The translations under genes were made by a program, and so were the position numbers. Positions 42,984 through 49,870 of a stretch of 49,870 nucleotides of DNA are shown one piece after another (the stretch's first letter is position 1; each line of letters begins with the position of its first letter). This stretch comes from Saccoglossus kowalevskii (lineage: Eukaryota; Hemichordata; Enteropneusta; Harrimaniidae). Below the pieces are notes generated by a model, which was not told the origin of the DNA, did not search any database, and was given only the letters and a program-made list of their open reading frames with translations. The stretch is from positions 259,599 to 309,468 of the forward strand of contig NW_003112473.1 in assembly GCF_000003605.2 (NCBI RefSeq). The letters are read 5' to 3'.

Positions 42984-43427
42984 TTAATATGGACTGTTGG
43001 CATGTTTTACTTAGATTTGCATGTTCTTTGGGAGAATAAAAAAACTAGTTTGCTCACAAAATCTAAAACTTTCATTATCCGAATAATGTTTATGCCAATA
43101 CTTTGAAAACTATATTAACAATAATGGGAACTATTATTTTGCTATAGTTGTACCATTTGGAGAAAAGTGATAGCAGTTTAGGATATTTAATAATTTGTCG
43201 TAATGCATAATATTTTAAAATATGCGGTAGTTATGCTCTCTTTGTCAGGTATCTCACAAATGTATAAATTACTGGTCACGTTTTATTGAATTACTAGAAA
43301 ACATAATAGCTGAGAATGCTTACCAACGCAGTGCTTATAATTGATGAAAATGGATTTGTATTTTGAATAGTATAAAGAATATTTATATTTGTATGGTTTT
43401 AGTATAGTTATGTTAGTCTCCATTTAA

Positions 43428-43545
43428 TTAAAGCGGAGGAGTCGTCACCTGCGCATGCGTCAGATGGCCATAGCGTGTCATTGTTTACACACAAGCTTGG
43501 GACTCAATTCCCGTGCGTGCGCAGGTGACGACATTCCCGCTTTAA
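43428..43545. mobile_element. MITE-like element 3 (118 bp, best preserved)
   Basis: Terminal inverted repeats of about 28 bp: the left end TTAAAGCGGAGGAGTCGTCA runs on to CCTGCGCA, and the right end is TGCGCAGGTGACGAC...CCCGCTTTAA. TTAA at both ends could be a target duplication. The inner edge TGCGCATGCG is G+C-rich. Confidence 0.8.
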
Positions 43546-45590
43546 GTTCAATCAGTTGGTAACAGATGTTTTCATGCAAGACTGGTATACTGGCGCGTGC
43601 TCCAGTGACAAATTGAAAAGTTGTGGCACTTTGAAAAGTCAATTACAAACAGGAAAGCATTCACTAAGTGTAGCTCGTGTCCGCTGCATCAGTCATAGGC
43701 TCAAAGTCGAAGAAGGGAAATATACCTCATTGAAAATGGAGTAGCGATTCTGTGAAAACTGCTCAATCGGTGTGTGAATATATTTCACTTCCTACTTGTT
43801 TGTCCGATATATAATAGTATAAGTATATCATTGTTACTGTGGTTTATATCAAATAGTTGACATGTTTAAATTACTGTTGTTCTATTGTATTAATAGTAAG
43901 AACCCTTGGAAAATGTGTTCATAACTTAAAAACAGAAAATTTTCAAGTTGAGCATGATTGTAAATTAGGGCTATGTGTATTTACTTACACAATTACCGCT
44001 ACAAACTATGGCACGTTCTCTCATTGTTTTGTTTTTACATTATTGTATATTGTAAATCATATCATGCGAAACATTTAGTATTAATTGTATGCCTAAGAAT
44101 TAAGAGCTACAATCACAAATACATTGTTTTATATCGAGTCTTGTACGTGTAATGGGATGTTTAATACAAAACATCAATATACCGAGTGAATTATAACATG
44201 CTTTGGGTTGACGCATGTCTCCACAATTTTAATGTCATATTCCCAATTTTCTATTTTTAACAAATATCTGTTCATTTTACGTCAGCATTGTTTTATTAAA
44301 AAACGCAACCGAACGTCTTTTCATAATATATTGTATATATCGTGGGTGATTGTAATCATGTTTGTAATCATGTTTGTTTCATGGTGAAATCAACAATGTA
44401 CGTAAATATTTTATTCTGTTCGGTCGAAACTAATAATACATACCTAAAACATTTTACTTATGCCTCGAATTTTCTGTTTGTATTATTGACATTGTTTCGT
44501 ATATATTTCGTATACATTTTCGTATATAAATTACAAATAATAGCGGAACTGTAGTGACATGCTGCTTGCTTATCTCTGGACTTGTGTTTGGAAAACAATT
44601 TCAAACGATTTGAAAGCTATTACCGATATGTATATTCGAGCTAAGTACTTCAGCTCCAATCAGCTAGGACTTTCCCAGATATTACTGTGTTTCATTCATT
44701 CTATAAATCATAACATGAATAATACTAGTACGTAACCAAAGGTCACCTAAATTGTTTTTTTACAGCAATACCTCATACAAGCAGTTTGTCACAATAATTG
44801 TAGTATTTTCTTGCGGTTCCTTTGTGATTTGTGTTGTTGTACCGTACTATGAGTATGTATGAATAAAATAAAATAACATCCATTCTTTGGAAACGTCATC
44901 TCTCGCTTGTAGTTACTGTGCAAACTACGCAGCATTAATTCATGTCGAAATTTCAACCATTTTCACCCAATATTGCATAATTATAGTGTGTTTGGGTAGT
45001 ACTGCGAATTCACGTAAGATGTGAAGTCTGAACTGAACTTTTGGGAGCAGGCTAGACATCAAATATGTCCGCTCACTGAATGGCATCACGGTGGTGAATT
45101 GACGAACAATCATTAAAGCGATGGTAACACGATATTACGTTCATTGCGTGGTATTTTGTTGTATCTTACAAACTAAAAATCAATAAACCTAATTCAGGAA
45201 CTAGCAGCTCACCCCCTTCCCCACGCACACGCATAATGTGATTAACACCTTCATTCATTCATTGATTATTGGATCCTCTGACCATGAAAACATACACACA
45301 ACATTTGAAATTATATGTTGTCCATAATAAACATACCCATAGCTATATCAAAACGAAAGAGGTTCGAGTTTATATCAGGAGGGAATCCTACCTAGAAATA
45401 TTATGAACAATCTATTTATAACTTTAACCATAGCTACCAAAAACATAACCTCATTGGCGGAGAAAGTATTTGAAAATGAAGATGACCGTTCAGATTGTGT
45501 TGTGGTTTCAGATTTCAACAGCGCCCTCAGTAGCTGCTATGTTTATAAATTTACATTTTCATTCCGGAACAGAAACATTGTTGTTTACTT
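43546..45590. other. No supported gene
   Basis: AT-rich intergenic sequence. Short open frames (43556-43744, 43857-44078, 44342-44554, 45403-45600) show no recognisable domain. Confidence 0.5.
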
Positions 45591-45599
45591 CCCTCTATA

Positions 45600-46260
45600 A
45601 CTACTTGGGTAAATATAGAAGTCTTATCAAGACTCACCAAATCCAACAAAGAACAACACACGCGTGTTAGGTGTGGTCACGTATATGCAGTCCAACGAAC
45701 CATTTATTTACAAAGACACACACAAATTAGACTAAACTGGCTGCCATTGCATTGCATAAAGTGCAAAATCTTACTGCATACTAAATACAAAAATAACAAC
45801 CTGAATTAGGATGCTACATCCCTCATAAACACTAGCGCTCGGCCATGGCAACTAACATTACTAGAGAAGAACATACAATAACTGACTAATCAACAACAAG
45901 TTGAAAACAAAGGTCGTCAGGTCGTTTTTATGTATTCCACAAAGCATGCGTGGCAGTGCTTGGGTTTAGTTTGTACAAAGTGTTCTTCGATCTGGGAAGA
46001 ATAATTCCCAGTGTTTTTGACACTGGCAAATGTTGGCCAAGTCTACGGATCTACATCTACACACACTTCCACTTAGTGGAATGATCCCTTTGAAGTTCAT
46101 GTTCAATGAATCCTCTCAATACCAAAGTCTTGTATCAAAACCCATACTTTAATAACTCCATTCACAGCCATCTATATTGTCTCCCTTCCCGACACCAATG
46201 CACAATCTTTCCTCCCCTTAAAAGTCAACAGGCATTAAAAAATCCATGTCTACTTCAGTG
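45600..46260 (+). mobile_element. Possible CR1-like LINE 3' fragment
   Basis: Broken frames include LNWLPLHCIKCKILLHTKYK (about 45738-45795), resembling the HWLP...RI.YKIL..TYK segment near the C-terminus of CR1/jockey ORF2, and a later Ser/Pro-rich part. No intact domain. Confidence 0.5.
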
Positions 46261-48600
46261 ATCAATTAGTTCTGGTTCCCATAATATTTTAGAATATCCG
46301 TATTTTGAGAGTACTGTGTTTTACAATTGTCGCTCATGAAATCTTGTAATGATTTCTCTATATCATGCTAAAGATTATTGCGTATATATAGTAATACGAG
46401 TAATGTCAAATATTGGGTTGAATAATAACCGGTTATATTCGAACCACTCAGTAGACGTTTTAGAATGTTTTTTATTCATATTCATGAGTTGCCTTCTCAA
46501 ATTTTCTTGCTCTGCTGTGTAAATATGAATTTAAATTTAAAATGCTGAATAGACAAATCTTGTTAATCTATGTTACCACTAAGGAACACCTTCGTTCAAA
46601 ACTACAAAGAACTAAAACCACAAGAACTGAAACCTTTCAAGGTTTATGTCAGAAAGTGATATTACATATATGACTTTATTGTTAAACTCCTGGTTAATTT
46701 TAGTCGTTTTTGTGGATTGCTATGTACATAGTGCACCAAAAAGCCACTAATTAGAATAACTTGAATTTCAAGCTCCGTGACAGGAATGTTTTGAAAACTG
46801 ATATGCTTTTTACAATATAAAGTGTTTACTGCATTAAACAGCATATTTCCTGTCTACCAGAACTAATGATTTATTACCAAGACTCGTGTAACATCAATTA
46901 ATTGCATTTGTATAAGAACAATAATGATACCTTAAACTACTAAAAGAGGGTATAGTCGACCTGTGTTAAATAGCATAGTAATATTTTGGAATGGTAATTT
47001 CTTGAATGTGAGCAATTTGCTTTGAAAACTAGAAATTTGAGATTGCTACTCATATTCGATAATATAAAGTACGATACATAAACTTAAGATGTCAGCAACG
47101 CGCGTGGGGAATTTACAATAATGTCTTTTATATTTGCGTCTTTATTAATCTGTTTTAATTGATAGGAAAAAAATTGGAAGTAATATAATACTTAATGATT
47201 CATTAATGTAAAACAGCAAAGTAACAAGTTGGGATATTGGCGTATAATGAAATTGACCGCCATGATGTCGACATTTCAAACTTCTCACATTGACCAATTA
47301 GATTAATGGGTATGTTTACACACTTTAGAGTTTATTGTCGATAATATTAATGAATGAATGAACCAGTCTGCTTTTAAACTTTTTTCTTACGTTAAAAATA
47401 GAAACGAATCCAGGTAAGATTGCCACCTGAGAACAACGTTACTATCCATTGATTATTACCCAGCTGGCAGATCATTTTCAAGCATGTTTTTACTTTTTTT
47501 CAATACACGATATATTGGTTGCAATCTCAAATTCTAAGTTAATTAGCAGTATCGTCCTGGAGACCTTTATACACCATTGGTCCATTATGGTGGAATTTTT
47601 GCAAGAATTTTAGGCGAGTAAGTCTTGTACAATTTTTTCAATTTTAGCAAAACGGAACTGGTTTGTAAAAGCACAGAGGATGTTGACCGTTTCGGCTAAT
47701 GTTTCACGCTCATTTATTTCATTGTGAAGGGCGTTGTTCGTCAGCGCCAGTGCAGTACAACGCTTGACAACAACGAATACGCTCCGCCAGTGGGTGAAGG
47801 TGTGTTATGGAGACGAACGTCATTGTTATCCAGAATGTGTCACACAAGTATTGGTCCAGTATAATGAAGCGTGCGTTTCAGTTCCCACATCACCTGCATC
47901 GTAAGAATACAATAAACACATAATGTCGGTGATAATTTTTGCTAGTAGATAAAAATTGTCCCAGCGTGGAAATACATGTTTAAAAAAAAGTTGTCTTTCT
48001 GTGTACTTGTGGTACGTCAATCAGACAGAAGTAAACGTATCAATAGCATTGGTATACAAATTCGCCATGACTGTGATATCACTCCAAACTTGGTACGTTA
48101 AAACTATGTTGGGTTCTTGGCGTCAGTGAAGGCCGTAACAGGTTAACAATACAAGTTCTGTATAAACAACACAACTGATTTATTAAGTAATGGCGGCGTT
48201 CTGATACGCATGTGCAGATGACGATAAAGTACATTTCATTAAATATGACCCAAGCTCAATATACTACATATCTCCCCAACTAAGTAAATCTCACTCTAGC
48301 AGTCTATATTGGCATATAATATATAATGTTGTTTTCTGGAACAGTTCATTTTGCATGCACTTGTACTAAATACTGCAAAACTCGACTAAACTACAACGTG
48401 GTTTCATAATGCGAATATTTTTTTATGATCAGTAGCTTCGTAATGATTGGCTTTTGTGATGATTGGTAGAAACTTGTCTTTTCATCACAGTTGAGAATCT
48501 AATGTATATATATGCCATTAACAACAAGTGCTAATCTGGGAATACCATGTATAATTAAAATGATAAAAAGTATGTGAGATTATATGCATAAATGATACAC
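46261..48600. other. No supported gene
   Basis: AT-rich intergenic sequence without recognisable domains or clear repeats. Confidence 0.5.
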
Positions 48601-48844
48601 CTTAATGAGAATTAGTGTTTAGGAAAATATTTGTTCACAATTATATAAACTGGCCTGGAAATTCCCACCACCAATGCAAATTTACATAATTCTGTTTACT
48701 TTGCATGTGTATTATGATTGTGTATTTTAATACATACACAATAAAAACATTTATCCTATAATCTAGACAAAAGAATGCCATGAGACATTTCCTCTATCTG
48801 TGTAACTTCATAGTTTAGTATAAGGTAGTAAGATTGCATATACA

Positions 48845-49367
48845 TTAACTGGGATGAATATATCTTAGCATGTGGGCATGGAAGCTTTGATGTTTTTCAA
48901 TAAAAAAAACTTACAACGAAGCACACATTTGTATATGTGTTATTTATTCATTTTGTTGTTTTCGCGTTTTTTCTTTTGATCTCGACACCCTCGATTTATT
49001 GAGGGGTCGCCGTATCACTAATGTGTTGCAATACAACAAAATAAAATTAAGAAATTTCAGTATAAAAAAAATCAATCAGTGACAATAGGTTAACTGGGAT
49101 GAATATATCCTAGCATGTGGGCATGGAAGCTGTGATGTTTTTCAATAAAGAAAACTTACTACGAGCACATGTATGTATATGTGCTATTTATTCATTTTCA
49201 ACGCATGATTGTAAACCCCCCCCCCACGAACCCTGATATGTCGGTTTTTTTGGGGGGGGATCCCGACACCTGCAATTTAGCGAGTGGTCACTGAATCACT
49301 AATGTGTTGCAATACATCAAAATGAAATTAAGAAATTTCAGTATAAAAAAAATCAATCAGTTACAAT
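48845..49367. repeat. 245-bp tandem duplication
   Basis: Two direct units starting TTAACTGGGATGAATATATC at 48845 and 49090 and ending AAAAAAATCAATCAGT. The second is longer because of a poly-C/poly-G stretch. The sequence before unit 1 (TTATATAAACTGGCCTGGAA... near 48640) also recurs in diverged form after unit 2 (near 49415), so an older, larger duplication is likely. Confidence 0.9.
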
Positions 49368-49870
49368 GATGGGTGTATTTCACGGTTAGTGCTTGTTTCG
49401 AAAATATTTGTTCAATATTTTATAAAATGGCTTGATAATTTCCACCACCAATTATATAGAATGCCACATCATGTTGACAAAATGTTAACTACCGGTAATC
49501 CAAAATCACTCTCGATGTGGTTGTTAACTCTGTGTGTATACTACGGTTGCATTCGAAGTTTTCATCATTTTAATGGTGTGCATATTTTAACCGCTTTACA
49601 TAAAGGTACATTTTACAAACATACCATTGATATATTAATTATAGAATCTATTATACAATCTAAACAAAATAAATTCTTATTTTTTCTTCATATAATGATA
49701 ACGTGTTACTTCATGCGGAAATCCTAGTGAATGAGATTTTGAAAAAGGGATTGTCACTTGCCCATTAATGTTGTATGTTGACGCTACCTTCAGGTCCAAT
49801 AGCTACCTGTTATCCGGGGTCTCATATTGACTATGCGCCGGATCGTTTACTTACTTAATACTTACTTATC
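49368..49870. other. Diverged repeat copy and unannotated end
   Basis: The open frame 49389-49727 lies over the diverged copy of the 48610-48790 sequence and has no recognisable domain, so it is not called as a gene. Confidence 0.5.

Noticed and set aside
49389-49727. 112-codon plus-strand frame
   Set aside because: Lies over a diverged repeat copy; no domain.

Overview
The window looks like AT-rich nuclear DNA from a metazoan. Genes are split by many introns with GT..AG borders and in-phase joins. There are degenerate LINE and Ty3/gypsy retroelements, dispersed repeats, a (TA)n microsatellite and a 107-base assembly gap. Long-form C-type lectin domains, a mucin-like stalk and an intronless rhodopsin-family GPCR suggest a marine invertebrate, perhaps a deuterostome such as a hemichordate. 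The species is inference only.

Positions 2737-26943, minus strand, carry the main gene. I could assemble it by hand as 15 exons with consistent phases, giving 945 codons including the stop. The product reads as a type II membrane protein of about 944 residues: acidic cytoplasmic tail, basic segment, one transmembrane helix, short Ser/Thr stalk, a 370-residue mucin-like domain with about 14 copies of a 15-residue repeat, then three tandem C-type lectin domains and a short tail. Each lectin domain is coded by three exons and flanked by phase-1 introns. The domains carry different sugar-site motifs (EPY/WFD, QPD/WND, EPS/WND). The first intron, about 14 kb (12827-26800), holds a gypsy remnant, an L1/Tx1-like LINE remnant, the gap and two inverted copies of a motif-rich repeat.

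Positions 27000-35400 contain no intact gene I can support. They hold a minus-strand L1/Tx1-like LINE (28965-31690), a plus-strand CR1/L2-like LINE (33170-34310), a perfect 31-bp inverted repeat and a small CCAAT-rich repeat.

Positions 35500-39700 are a segmental duplication with two near-complete copies and one truncated copy. A short single-pass membrane ORF is intact in one copy and broken in the other. Positions 41153-42343 (plus) hold a single-exon GPCR of 396 residues, with an unusual eight-copy 12-residue repeat in its ectodomain and several lost class-A signature residues. Its 3' flank carries three MITE-like elements sharing terminal inverted repeats. The remainder to 49870 is mostly intergenic, with a CR1-like LINE tail (about 45600-46260) and a 245-bp tandem duplication.

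The lectin gene would give a mucin-stalked, multivalent surface receptor whose tail could signal or be internalised. The GPCR and the duplicated small membrane ORF are separate loci. No rRNA, tRNA or CRISPR array was seen.
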